Of a DNA stretch of 64,000 nucleotides, positions 25,857-33,959 are shown piece by piece. The position numbers and the translations under genes are program-made. The stretch covers positions 1 to 64,000 of the forward strand of contig NZ_JBFMIA010000004.1 of assembly GCF_040801915.1 (NCBI RefSeq), given 5' to 3'. The notes under the pieces are model-generated. The model made no database searches, was not told the DNA's origin, and worked only from the letters and a program-made list of their open reading frames with translations. How positions within the stretch are numbered: position 1 is the stretch's first letter; the number at the start of each line of letters is the position of its first letter. This DNA comes from Jeotgalibacillus marinus. Lineage in GTDB: Bacteria > Bacillota > Bacilli > Bacillales > Jeotgalibacillaceae.

Positions 25857-26630
25857 TTACTTCCCTGCAAAATCAGGTGATCTCTTTTCCATAAAAGCGT
25901 GAACTCCCTCTTGGTGATCGCTCGTTAATCCAGCCATCCGTTGTCCATACGCTTCCTTTTCTAAAAACAATTCCAGCGGCATATCCCAACTCGCTTGGAG
26001 CTGTTGTTTAATTAACCCAATCGCCCGTGTTGGCATGTTGGCTAGGCGTTCAGCAAAGCTGGAAACCCCTTCCATCCAATTCTCTCCATCAATCACTTTC
26101 GTTACGAGTCCAATTTCCTTCGCTTCTTCAGCAGTTACTTTTTCTCCCAAAACCGCTAGTTCAAGTGCTTTCGCGTGCCCAATGAGTTTTGGTAAATAAT
26201 ATAAATTCCCTGAGTCCGGAATCAAACCAACATGAATGAATGCCTGAACGAGTTTTGCTTGTTCATGCATGAGTCGAAAATCACAAGCTAACGCTAAACT
26301 GAAACCTGATCCTGCAGCTATACCGTTTATTGCAGCTATTACAGGCTTATCGATTTTCGCTAATTGAATCAACACAGGTGTATATCGCTTCCGTATGACA
26401 TGACCGTGATCTAGTCCTTCTGTTACTCCATCAAGATCTTCTCCCGACGAAAACGCACGACCTTCACCTGTGATCACTAGACATCGTACGTTTTCATTGC
26501 GTTCAACATCTTTTAGTGCTGTTAGCATTTCGCTATGCATCTCTTCTGTGAATGCATTTAACTTATCCGAGCGATAGAGTGTCAGCCAAGCCACTCTATC
26601 GTGTACTTCATACTTAATCGTTTTAAACAA
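25857..26630 (-). CDS. paaG: Crotonase-family 1,2-epoxyphenylacetyl-CoA isomerase (PaaG type)
   Basis: 257-aa enoyl-CoA hydratase/isomerase. The oxyanion-hole loops GRAFSSGEDL and AAINGIAAGSGFSLALACD are clear, and the loop 'VGLIPDSGNLYYLPKLIG' carries the Asp typical of isomerases such as PaaG. It would turn the ring-1,2-epoxide of phenylacetyl-CoA into the seven-membered oxepin-CoA. The start is a TTG 7 bases after GGAGG. Close to paaF and the ALDH gene in the same operon. A possible extra role in ring hydrolysis cannot be excluded. Confidence 0.86.
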   Translation of the reverse strand: MFKTIKYEVHDRVAWLTLYRSDKLNAFTEEMHSEMLTALKDVERNENVRCLVITGEGRAFSSGEDLDGVTEGLDHGHVIRKRYTPVLIQLAKIDKPVIAAINGIAAGSGFSLALACDFRLMHEQAKLVQAFIHVGLIPDSGNLYYLPKLIGHAKALELAVLGEKVTAEEAKEIGLVTKVIDGENWMEGVSSFAERLANMPTRAIGLIKQQLQASWDMPLELFLEKEAYGQRMAGLTSDHQEGVHAFMEKRSPDFAGK

Positions 26631-26645
26631 TATGTATCCTCCCTT

Positions 26646-27425
26646 CTACTGCCCTTTAAAATGAGGCTTTCTTTTTTCTTTGAATGCGTTCATGCCTTCT
26701 TTTTGATCCTCGGATGAAAATAGCAAAGAGAAGTTTTTGCGTTCAAACTGCATTGCTTCATATATAGATGTATCCTCTGCTTTGTGCACAGATTCTTTAA
26801 TAAACCTGATTGATAGAGATGGTTTGTTAGCGATTATTGAAGCGAATTTCTCGGTTTCTTCCAACAAAAGATCACTAGGCACGAGCTTTGAAACAACCCC
26901 AGAGTCCAATGCTTCTTTAGCTGTAAATCGTTCTCCAGTCAAAAGCCATCTCATTGCTGTCGCCCGACCAACAAGTTTTGTTAGTCGCACCGTTCCTCCA
27001 GCTCCTGGCATGACACCTAGATCTACTTCTGGAAAACCGAACTCCGCATCCTCTGAAGCTAGCAAAATATCACAGCACAGGGCAAGCTCAAATCCACCGC
27101 CTAACGCAAACCCTTGAACCGCTCCTATGATGGGCTTTTTAACCCAAGCTAAGCGATCCCATTCAACAAACTGATTTAACAGTTCAAGATCAATTGAATC
27201 ATCGTTCATCATTTCATCAATATCAGCACCTGCAGCAAATGCACGACCATTGCCATGTAAGACAATTACTTTCACGTTGTCGTCCCGATCAAATTCTTCC
27301 ATTTCTCGAACGATGGAAGACAACATTTGCCGGTTGATCGCATTCAACACTTTGGGTCTGTTAAGTGTAATAAAACCTACTTGACCTTCCACCCTCGTTT
27401 CAATCGATCGACTTTCATTCTCCAT
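26646..27425 (-). CDS. paaF: Enoyl-CoA hydratase (PaaF type)
   Basis: 259-aa crotonase-family protein. The acyl-CoA loops GRAFAAGADIDEM and VQGFALGGGFELALCCD are present. The catalytic segment FGFPEVDLGVMPGAGGT has Glu at the first site and Gly at the second catalytic position; hydratases usually keep both glutamates, so ring-hydrolase activity of the ECH type is possible. It overlaps the EthD-like gene by about 10 bases. In the pathway it would hydrate 2,3-dehydroadipyl-CoA, or open the oxepin ring in the absence of PaaZ. Confidence 0.84.
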   Translation of the reverse strand: MENESRSIETRVEGQVGFITLNRPKVLNAINRQMLSSIVREMEEFDRDDNVKVIVLHGNGRAFAAGADIDEMMNDDSIDLELLNQFVEWDRLAWVKKPIIGAVQGFALGGGFELALCCDILLASEDAEFGFPEVDLGVMPGAGGTVRLTKLVGRATAMRWLLTGERFTAKEALDSGVVSKLVPSDLLLEETEKFASIIANKPSLSIRFIKESVHKAEDTSIYEAMQFERKNFSLLFSSEDQKEGMNAFKEKRKPHFKGQ

Positions 27426-27726
27426 CCAATTCTTCGCCGATCATTAACGTGACAAGGTCACCAGCAAATGACATTAAGTCTTTGCCAGACGCTCTACCTT
27501 CATCTGATTTCATCGCTTCTTTAAGCGCTTCATGACTCTCATAAACCATCTCACACATCAAATAGTATTTTCCTTCTCCACCCATTGGACTTCCGACTAC
27601 TTTTGTTACGACCATTTTTTGCAGTCCAGGAATTTTTGCCGTAATCGGAGCATGTGTGCCGAAGTAGTGGTCATCAAACTTTTCTTTGTTTTCTGGGTGT
27701 TTGTACAATGCGATCAATTTTACCAA
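27415..27726 (-). CDS. EthD family protein
   Basis: About 103-aa ferredoxin-like-fold protein of the EthD family. It starts VKLIALYKHPENKEKFDDHY and contains THAPITAKIPGL, both typical of EthD. EthD is needed for a P450-based ether-degrading system, but its chemistry is unknown; relatives appear in many ring-oxygenation clusters. Here it takes the place after paaD where many bacteria have the reductase PaaE. I prefer a TTG start at 27724-27726, 9 bases after GGGAG; an ATG three codons earlier sits almost on top of that site. Function not assigned. Confidence 0.8.
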   Translation of the reverse strand: MVKLIALYKHPENKEKFDDHYFGTHAPITAKIPGLQKMVVTKVVGSPMGGEGKYYLMCEMVYESHEALKEAMKSDEGRASGKDLMSFAGDLVTLMIGEELDGE

Positions 27727-27758
27727 TCTAAACATCTCCCTTTATAGAAAAATAGTTT

Positions 27759-28268
27759 TTACATCATCGTTGATACTGGCTTCATTGCTTCAAATGGATT
27801 TTTACACGATTTGCAATACAAAATACTTCGACACGCTGTTGGTCCAAAAATATTGTCCATTGCCGTATAAGTTGAATCACAATACGGGCATTGAACGTGC
27901 CACTCGCCACTCATACTAAAATGCTTTGGTGGTGGTGAAATACCAAACTCCTTTAAGCGTTCTCTTCCAACTTCTGTCACTCGTTCTGAGGTCCAAGGTG
28001 GATCATTAATGAATGAAACCATTGTTTGATCAATCCACACTAATTGAGAAACCGCTTTCAAAACATTTGATTTAATAATATCTAAAGCTGGGCAGCCCAT
28101 AAAGGTTGGCAACATATAGATCGTGAGTTCTTGTGCATTTCTTTCTACTCGGTCCACCATACCAAGTTCAATTATGCTAATGGAATCAATTTCAGGATCT
28201 TTCACAGATTGCAATGCATTTGTTAATTGAATTTTTTGCTCTGAGGTGAAATCATCAGACCATTTCAT
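27759..28268 (-). CDS. paaD: PaaD, phenylacetyl-CoA epoxidase iron-sulfur assembly factor
   Basis: 169-aa protein with an N-terminal MIP18/DUF59 domain (VKDPEIDSISIIELGMVDRV) that includes the Cys of 'TFMGCPALDI', and a C-terminal zinc-ribbon-like module with four cysteines (CPYC...CKSC plus another Cys in TACRSILYC). This two-part layout is characteristic of PaaD. It is thought to help mature the iron-sulfur reductase or the di-iron oxygenase. Gene order paaA-B-C-D is conserved. A good AAGGGGTGAG site precedes the ATG. Confidence 0.9.
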   Translation of the reverse strand: MKWSDDFTSEQKIQLTNALQSVKDPEIDSISIIELGMVDRVERNAQELTIYMLPTFMGCPALDIIKSNVLKAVSQLVWIDQTMVSFINDPPWTSERVTEVGRERLKEFGISPPPKHFSMSGEWHVQCPYCDSTYTAMDNIFGPTACRSILYCKSCKNPFEAMKPVSTMM

Positions 28269-28299
28269 TTTTCACTCACCCCTTTTCAAAAGAATACCC

Positions 28300-29103
28300 C
28301 TACCAGACCGCGACAGGATTTGAATCATACACTTCACTTAACGTCTTTAAAGCATCTTGTAAATCTTCTGTATGCTCTCCTTGACGTCCTTTGCCACTTC
28401 TTTGTCCTAGTTCTGAGTTGTAGAGAAGACCAAGTGACTCAAACACAGGTGTCATTTTTTCCTGAAAACGTTTCTTTAAATGTTCTTCTTTTTCAATTAA
28501 ACCAAGTTTAGTCATGTCTTCACCTAAAGGACCAAGTGATAGCACATCACCAAAATCAGCACGTACAACTTCAATGGCTGCTTCCATACGTTCTGTTGCT
28601 TCACCACCTGCTTCAATGAGCTGTTTGAACCACACGTTCCAGTGCATTAAGTGATAATAAAGCTCCATACTCACTTTTACCGCTACATCCGCCAGTGGTT
28701 TGTAGGAAGAAGACTTCAAGGAATCTATCTTGATCTTTTTCGCTTGTGAATAGTAATAATGACGCACAACGGCCAATGCCCAGTCATATCTTGGTTCTTT
28801 TAAATAATGTCCAGGACCATTTACACGCTCTAAAATGATGGCATTTTTCCGCTTTGACGCTTCTCGTGCATGCGCTAAATCATCCATTTGTCCTTCGCCA
28901 AGTTCTTCTAAGAGGTGATAATACATTGTTGCATGCCCCATCGTATCTTGATTGATTGAAGAATAGGCAACATCTTCTTCAATATGAGGTGCCAAACCGA
29001 GCCATTCAGATCCTCGGTACGCTAAGATGAAATCATCATCCGCTAATTGATATAGTAATTCTATAAGCGCTTGGTTCGATGCCTCTTTCGTTTGGTCCGT
29101 CAT
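28300..29103 (-). CDS. paaC: PaaC subunit of phenylacetyl-CoA 1,2-epoxidase
   Basis: 267-aa ferritin-like structural subunit of the PaaABC(E) epoxidase. Typical stretches are ADDDFILAYRGSEWLGLAP, INQDTMGHATMYYHLLEEL, and 'DWALAVVRHYYYSQAKKIKID'. PaaC forms the scaffold with PaaA and lacks catalytic iron. Its ATG overlaps the stop of paaB (ATGA), which shows translational coupling. Length matches the family. The function is secure given the intact paaABCD block. Confidence 0.92.
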   Translation of the reverse strand: MTDQTKEASNQALIELLYQLADDDFILAYRGSEWLGLAPHIEEDVAYSSINQDTMGHATMYYHLLEELGEGQMDDLAHAREASKRKNAIILERVNGPGHYLKEPRYDWALAVVRHYYYSQAKKIKIDSLKSSSYKPLADVAVKVSMELYYHLMHWNVWFKQLIEAGGEATERMEAAIEVVRADFGDVLSLGPLGEDMTKLGLIEKEEHLKKRFQEKMTPVFESLGLLYNSELGQRSGKGRQGEHTEDLQDALKTLSEVYDSNPVAVW

Positions 29104-29453
29104 GTTTTAATCTTCCCTCCCCAAGAGAGGATTTCTTTTTCATCTAACATTTCTTGCTCGTAATGACGCCACTTTTTCTTGAGATAGCCATAACCTTTCG
29201 TGTTTCGATAGTCTTTGTTTTGAAGGCGGGACAGTGACGCCCTCTCATCAGGTGACATTTTTCGGATATTCGATCGCTTCACAATCCAAATATCCACTAC
29301 AGGCTCTCTTCTCATAAAGTTCTCTTGTGCTAAAACGAGTGCAAGTTCTTCATTTGGAGCAAGCAAGCTGAATTGATACTGCATGGTAGCGGTATGTGTA
29401 CGTTTGCTAAACACTTCATACTCTTGATAAAATTCATGTCTTTTTAAGCTCAA
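29100..29453 (-). CDS. paaB: PaaB subunit of phenylacetyl-CoA 1,2-epoxidase
   Basis: 117-aa small subunit that bridges the PaaAC units in the epoxidase. It carries the family pattern 'EFYQEYEVFSKRTHTATMQYQFSLLAPNEELALVLAQENFMRREPVVDIWIV'-type region (residues about 7-58) ending in the conserved VDIWIVKRSNI. It is about 20 residues longer than the E. coli protein, with a basic C-terminal extension (KKKWRHYEQEM). The start is a TTG with GGGG about 9 bases upstream. Coupled to paaC. Confidence 0.9.
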   Translation of the reverse strand: MSLKRHEFYQEYEVFSKRTHTATMQYQFSLLAPNEELALVLAQENFMRREPVVDIWIVKRSNIRKMSPDERASLSRLQNKDYRNTKGYGYLKKKWRHYEQEMLDEKEILSWGGKIKT

Positions 29454-29470
29454 AAACGACTTCCCCCCTT

Positions 29471-30427
29471 CTAAACGACTTCACTCTTTGGACTTAGTGC
29501 TTCTCTTACCCATGCATTATTTTCATAAGACAGCTCACGAAGTCGCAAGCGATCTTTCGATTTTGGTCCTCTGTTTTGAACAATTTCTTTGAATTTAGAC
29601 CAATCGGGTTGCTGGTAAATCCACTCTTCCTTCCCTTGATCGTAATGCATCGTAGGGTCGGGAATCGTTAAGCCAAGTGACAGTATTCTAGGAACGTATT
29701 TCGTGAAAAAGTCTTGGCGAAGTTCTTCATTGGATTTTGAACGAATACCGTACTTGGCTGTAATATCTTGCTTAGATGATCCTGTAGCTTTTGCATCTCC
29801 TGGTCCAAAAAACATAAGGAGCGATTCCCACCAACGGTCAATCGCATCTTGAATCATGGTCTGTTGTTCATCTGTTCCTTCTGCAAGGGCCATAATAATT
29901 GCTTCGCCGTGCTGTGCGTGAAACACTTCCTCTGCACAAATCCGCTTAAGTGCTCGCGCATATGGTCCGTAAGAAGCACTCAACATATTTGTCTGTGTAA
30001 TAATTGCAGCACCATCAACGAGCCAACCAATTAACCCTGCATCTCCCCATGTAGGCGCTTCCATATGAAATACATTATGAAACTTTAAATCTCCTGTAAA
30101 AAGATCATTCATAAGATCTTCACGGGTACGCCCAAGTGGCTTGATTAAATCTTCTGTTACACGAAGGAGCAATTGACCATGACCCATTTCATCCTGTACT
30201 TTCGCCATAATCCCAAGCTTTCTTTTTAAAGATGGCGCTTTTGGTACCCATTCTTTCTCAGGTAATGCACCCATTATTTCGCTGATTCCATGCATCGAAA
30301 TTAGCTTTATCAGCACTTTTCGATATTCATCCGGCATCCAGTCATCCGCTTCGATCTTTTCCCCCGCCTCAATGCGAGCCAAAAACTGTTCATATTTTTC
30401 TTCTGTTAGCATCGTTTCGTTCACCAT
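29471..30427 (-). CDS. paaA: PaaA, catalytic subunit of phenylacetyl-CoA 1,2-epoxidase
   Basis: 318-aa di-iron oxygenase subunit that epoxidises the aromatic ring of phenylacetyl-CoA. Iron-ligand motifs of the ferritin-like fold are visible: KVQDEMGHGQLLLRV and RICAEEVFHAQHGEAII. 'HMEAPTWGDAGLIGWLVDGAAIITQ' is a family hallmark. I prefer the ATG at 30425-30427 (with AAGGTGG upstream) over a GTG 4 codons earlier. It opens a long operon running to paaJ or further. The promoter right upstream has a perfect sigma-A spacing and the shared palindrome. Confidence 0.94.
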   Translation of the reverse strand: MVNETMLTEEKYEQFLARIEAGEKIEADDWMPDEYRKVLIKLISMHGISEIMGALPEKEWVPKAPSLKRKLGIMAKVQDEMGHGQLLLRVTEDLIKPLGRTREDLMNDLFTGDLKFHNVFHMEAPTWGDAGLIGWLVDGAAIITQTNMLSASYGPYARALKRICAEEVFHAQHGEAIIMALAEGTDEQQTMIQDAIDRWWESLLMFFGPGDAKATGSSKQDITAKYGIRSKSNEELRQDFFTKYVPRILSLGLTIPDPTMHYDQGKEEWIYQQPDWSKFKEIVQNRGPKSKDRLRLRELSYENNAWVREALSPKSEVV

Positions 30428-30447
30428 ATATTCCACCACCTTATATA

Positions 30448-30492
30448 ACGTTTATTTAACGTAATTATATATTAATGTTACATAAAGTTCAA
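30448..30492 (-). promoter_or_regulatory. paaA promoter with perfect palindromic operator
   Basis: On the minus strand TTGAAC (30487-30492), a 17-base spacer and the consensus TATAAT (30464-30469) are followed immediately by ACGTTAAATAAACGT (30448-30462), a perfect 5-5-5 palindrome. The operator would cover the transcription start and lies only about 20 bases before the paaA ATG. Confidence 0.85.
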
Positions 30493-30510
30493 CGGAATGT
30501 TCTGAATTTT

Positions 30511-31836
30511 TCACGTATAACTGTTTAGCACCCGTTGATCAATGACGCGAACTGCTTTTCCTTCTGATCGCGGAATTGTATTTGGTGCACAAACCGTAAC
30601 GTCCATTGAAACCATTAAATGATTTTTAAGCCGTCGTGTAATGTCAGTAGAAATCTTCCGTACGGTTGCATGCTGAACTGAAAAACTAGCTTCTTTATAA
30701 ACTTTTTCAGTAAGCTCAACGTGAAGCGATACCCTATCCATCGTACCTGTTGTGTTAACATACAGCTGATAGTGTGGCACTACTTCTTTGGAATAAAGCA
30801 ATTGATGTTCGATTTCTGAAGGGTAGACATTTACTCCTCGAACAATGATCATATCGTCAATCCGCCCTTTAATTCGTGACATTCTCGTGGTTGTTCTACC
30901 ACACACACATTTTTCTCTCGATAGCGAAGCGATATCACCTGTGCGATAACGGATAACCGGAAACGCTTCTTTTGTTAAACTTGTGAATACAAGTTCACCT
31001 TCTTGACCATCTTCCACTTGTTGTAGCGTTATGGGATCGATTACCTCAACATAAAAATGATCTTCCGCCACATGAAGTCCATTTTGACCTTCATGACATT
31101 CCATCGCAACACCTGGCCCCATGACTTCACTTAGTCCATAAATATCACACGCTTTGATCCCGAGCTTTTCTTCAAGCACACTTCTCATTTTTTCAGACCA
31201 AGGCTCTGCTCCTAAAATGCCTACCCGTAAAGAATTTTCAAAAGGAGAAATGCCTTGCTTTTCCATCTTTTCAGCAATATGCAGTGTATAAGACGGGGTG
31301 CCACAAATGACGCTAGGTTTAAAGTCTTGAATCAATTGAATTTGCTTGTCCGTATTCCCACCTGATACAGGAACGGTCGCCATGCCTAGCATTTCACTAC
31401 CATAATGGAGTCCAAGACCACCCGTAAATAGACCATAGCCATACGCGTTATGTAACACTTCACCCTTTTTTGCGCCAGCCATCATGATGGCACGAGCAAC
31501 AAGTTCACTCCACACATAGATATCACTTTTCGTGTAACCTACAACTGTCGGCTTGCCACTCGTACCTGAAGAAGCGTGGATCCGTATAATTTCACTTTGG
31601 TCAACAGCAAACATTCCAAATGGATAATTGTCACGTAAATCTTGTTTTGTTGTAAACGGAAGCTGTTGAATCTGTTCTAGGTGGCTTAGTTGAGAAAGTT
31701 CGAGTCCTGCCTCATTAAAGCGATGCTTATAAAAAGGAACGGTCTCGTAAACTCCCTCTATCGTTTTTTTCAGTCTCGTTAACTGTAGCTCTTTCATCTT
31801 CTCTCGATAAAACGTTTCTTCTTTGCGTAAGATCAT
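30511..31836 (-). CDS. paaK: Phenylacetate-CoA ligase
   Basis: 441-aa AMP-forming ligase that activates free phenylacetate to phenylacetyl-CoA. The adenylate motif IHASSGTSGKPTVVGYT, IYGLSEVMGPGVAMEC, and the C-terminal RIKGRIDDMIIVRGVNVYPSEI region are all typical of PaaK. The ATG at 31834-31836 has AGAGGTGTGGG just upstream; a longer frame of 6 codons is less likely. It sits at the head of the cluster but has its own promoter (31900-31928) without a clear copy of the palindrome. Confidence 0.94.
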   Translation of the reverse strand: MILRKEETFYREKMKELQLTRLKKTIEGVYETVPFYKHRFNEAGLELSQLSHLEQIQQLPFTTKQDLRDNYPFGMFAVDQSEIIRIHASSGTSGKPTVVGYTKSDIYVWSELVARAIMMAGAKKGEVLHNAYGYGLFTGGLGLHYGSEMLGMATVPVSGGNTDKQIQLIQDFKPSVICGTPSYTLHIAEKMEKQGISPFENSLRVGILGAEPWSEKMRSVLEEKLGIKACDIYGLSEVMGPGVAMECHEGQNGLHVAEDHFYVEVIDPITLQQVEDGQEGELVFTSLTKEAFPVIRYRTGDIASLSREKCVCGRTTTRMSRIKGRIDDMIIVRGVNVYPSEIEHQLLYSKEVVPHYQLYVNTTGTMDRVSLHVELTEKVYKEASFSVQHATVRKISTDITRRLKNHLMVSMDVTVCAPNTIPRSEGKAVRVIDQRVLNSYT

Positions 31837-31899
31837 TCCCACACCTCTTCGCATAACGACATTTTTACGTTTAAAATATATTTGTGATACCGTACCATG

Positions 31900-31928
31900 A
31901 AAATACCTTTAATTATCAGAAAAGTCAA
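31900..31928 (-). promoter_or_regulatory. Candidate paaK promoter
   Basis: TTGACT and TATTTT on the minus strand are 17 bases apart. The palindrome seen at the other three paa-type promoters is missing after the -10 box; only loose AACGT-like pieces occur further on. Confidence 0.5.
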
Positions 31929-31962
31929 TGTTTTTTATTAATTGTCCTAAAAAAGCATGAAA

Positions 31963-31997
31963 AAGCCCCCACTTATCATAAGGGAAAGGGCTTTTAG
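31963..31997. terminator. Terminator-like hairpin between divergent genes
   Basis: AAAAGCCC pairs with GGGCTTTT around a 19-base loop that is partly paired itself. It lies upstream of both divergent genes, so it is either an insulator or a remnant of a lost gene. Confidence 0.55.
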
Positions 31998-32088
31998 TCA
32001 TGATGTTGTGCTAAACAAAAAAATCACACAGATTTTCACACTCTCTGTCATACCTATAATAATGAACCTTTCGAAAGGAGTGTTTAGG

Positions 32089-32586
32089 ATGCGAAGAAAA
32101 CACTCATTACAAATACCTCTTCTGATCACCATATTCTTAGCAATTACTCTTTTACTTCTTCTCCTTTTACCTTCAAATGCAGATAAAGCGAGTGCGACAG
32201 TCGATGAATTTTATCAACTTGAACAACAAGCTAATTATTCAGCAGCATGGGAATTATTCCACCAAGAGATGCAAGAGCGTTTTTCCAAAGATAACTATAT
32301 TATCGATCGAACAGATTTAGTCGTGAACCAGTTTGGAACAGACACCTTTACCTACTCGCTCAGTAAACCTGAAAAAGTGGAGAATTGGAAAATGACAGCT
32401 GATTCTAAACCACTAACTGCCTATAAAATCATAGCCACACTCACTCTCGTCGGCAAATATGGACATTTTGATTATGTTCAATATATCTATGTCACAAAAG
32501 TCGATAAAGAGTGGAAAATTCTATGGGATTACAAAAATTTAATGGCAAGTAGGCTCACCTCATTCGTAACCCTTTTGGTGAGGTGA
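32089..32586 (+). CDS. Membrane-anchored extracytoplasmic protein, 165 aa
   Basis: Uncharacterised protein with an N-terminal membrane anchor (residues about 8-28, leucine-rich) and an outer domain. 'ATVDEFYQLEQQANYSAAWELFHQEMQERFSKDNYI' resembles the start of NTF2-like/DUF4878 domains found in small secreted Bacillus proteins, followed by beta strands up to 'KEWKILWDYKNLM'. The ATG has GAAAGGAG 8 bases upstream and TATAAT at 32055-32060. The stop lies inside a terminator stem, so the C-terminus (TSFVTLLVR) may be an acquired tail. Function unknown. Confidence 0.75.
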   Translation: MRRKHSLQIPLLITIFLAITLLLLLLLPSNADKASATVDEFYQLEQQANYSAAWELFHQEMQERFSKDNYIIDRTDLVVNQFGTDTFTYSLSKPEKVENWKMTADSKPLTAYKIIATLTLVGKYGHFDYVQYIYVTKVDKEWKILWDYKNLMASRLTSFVTLLVR

Positions 32587-32595
32587 GCTGTTATT
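32551..32595 (+). terminator. Terminator overlapping the end of the 165-aa gene
   Basis: GCTCACCTCA (32552-32561 region) pairs with TGAGGTGAGC around the stop codon, with a T-rich tail. The last codons of the gene form the stem. Confidence 0.7.
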
Positions 32596-32694
32596 TATAG
32601 CTCATTGTCTAATTCTGTGTTATCACGTTACAATAGATAAAAGATAATAGATAAATCATAATCAATGGATGATATGCTCACGAGGAGGTTTCAA

Positions 32695-33552
32695 ATGTCG
32701 ATCAACAAAGGCCAATTTCAAGACCCCACCACTGCTAGTGAAAAAGGAATTCACACTGACTTTGCTAAAAGTATGACATATGGTGAGTATTTAAACCTAG
32801 ATGAGTTATTGTCTGCTCAGAATTGTTTATCAGACCATCACGATGAAATGCTTTTTATCGTGATTCACCAAGTGAGTGAGCTGTGGATGAAGCTTATTTT
32901 ACACGAAACGAATTCAGCAATAAAAGCAATACAAGACGGACAACTTGCTACTTCTTTTAAACGATTGGCTCGTGTATCAAAAATTCAATCCCAAATTATC
33001 CAAGCCTGGGATGTGCTTTCAACATTAACTCCAGCAGAATATATGGAGTTTCGCGATTCACTTGGTCAAGCATCGGGGTTTCAATCGTATCAGTATCGCA
33101 TGATTGAATTCACCCTTGGCTACAAAACAAGCCATGTGTTAAAAATTTACGAGAAAGACCCTGTATTACATAGCACCCTAACAAAAGCTTTCCATGCCCC
33201 TAGTTTGTATGATGTGGCCATTCAATCGCTCTCCAAATCTGGGTTAGAAATTAATTCGGATCTACTTGATCGCGATTTTTCTGAGCCTTATGAAGCGGAT
33301 GAAAGCGTAAAACAAGCATGGTTAACTGTGTACCGTGATGTTGATCAATATTGGGATTTATATCAGCTTGGAGAAAAACTAGTAGACATTGAGGACTGGT
33401 TGCAACAATGGCGATTCCGTCACATGAAAACGGTTGAACGCATCATTGGCTTTAAAGTTGGGACAGGTGGATCATCTGGTGTAACTTATTTAAAAAAAGT
33501 ATTAGATCAACGCTTCTTTCCTGAATTATGGGATTTAAGAACCGAAATTTAA
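32695..33552 (+). CDS. kynA: Tryptophan 2,3-dioxygenase
   Basis: 285-aa heme dioxygenase that opens the indole ring of L-tryptophan to N-formylkynurenine. Hallmarks are MTYGEYLNLDELLSAQ, HHDEMLFIVIHQVSELWMKL, and the heme-ligand region RFRHMKTVERIIGFKVGTGG. I chose the ATG at 32695, 7 bases after GAGGAGG, over an ATG 10 codons upstream. It stands alone: no kynurenine formamidase (kynB) or kynureninase (kynU) is next to it. It is followed by a strong terminator. Confidence 0.95.
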   Translation: MSINKGQFQDPTTASEKGIHTDFAKSMTYGEYLNLDELLSAQNCLSDHHDEMLFIVIHQVSELWMKLILHETNSAIKAIQDGQLATSFKRLARVSKIQSQIIQAWDVLSTLTPAEYMEFRDSLGQASGFQSYQYRMIEFTLGYKTSHVLKIYEKDPVLHSTLTKAFHAPSLYDVAIQSLSKSGLEINSDLLDRDFSEPYEADESVKQAWLTVYRDVDQYWDLYQLGEKLVDIEDWLQQWRFRHMKTVERIIGFKVGTGGSSGVTYLKKVLDQRFFPELWDLRTEI

Positions 33553-33570
33553 TTTAAATGAACAACGAAT

Positions 33571-33600
33571 AAAGTGCACCGATAAGTTGTGCACTTTTTT
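33571..33600 (+). terminator. Intrinsic terminator of kynA
   Basis: AAAGTGCAC pairs with GTGCACTTT, with a T6 run. The stem and its leading bases (ACAACGAATAAAGTGCAC) are repeated at 34402-34420. Confidence 0.9.
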
Positions 33601-33692
33601 GTATCACGACTCCTAAGCCTATTCTTATGGGCGCTTACGCCTCCTCGTTCACATCACAATTTTTTCACCGTAAGTGACGATGAATCAAAACG

Positions 33693-33959
33693 TTAACAAT
33701 CTGAATCACAAGAACGTTTAGCAACACATATTAACTTTTTAGCTACGATGAAAGCCAATACACCTAATATTAGTATAGCTATAACACCTATTATTAGTGC
33801 AATGATTACACTCATTGCAGCTTCAGGATTACGACCAATAGCTTCTACGGCTGCTGCTGTCATCGTACCTAAGCCTAGACCAAGACCAATATAAGCTAAC
33901 ATAGCAAGCCCTGCACTAATGCAACATAAACCACAGGAGATTTTCTTTAAAGTGCTCAT
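33693..33959 (-). CDS. Orphan proteolipid resembling ATP synthase subunit c, Cys-rich ends
   Basis: 88-aa double-hairpin membrane protein. The first helix has the Gly-rich GLGLGLGT pattern, then AAAVEAIGRNPEAAMS, which is like the RQPEA polar loop of F-type c subunits, and the second helix (about 51-73) follows. The ion-binding Glu/Asp of the second helix is missing, so it cannot carry protons in the usual way. Unlike normal c subunits it has cysteines at both ends: C9, C12, C13 and C78, C84, C88. The ATG has AAAGGAG at 7 bases. No other ATP synthase genes are near. Function unknown. Confidence 0.75.
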   Translation of the reverse strand: MSTLKKISCGLCCISAGLAMLAYIGLGLGLGTMTAAAVEAIGRNPEAAMSVIIALIIGVIAILILGVLAFIVAKKLICVAKRSCDSDC

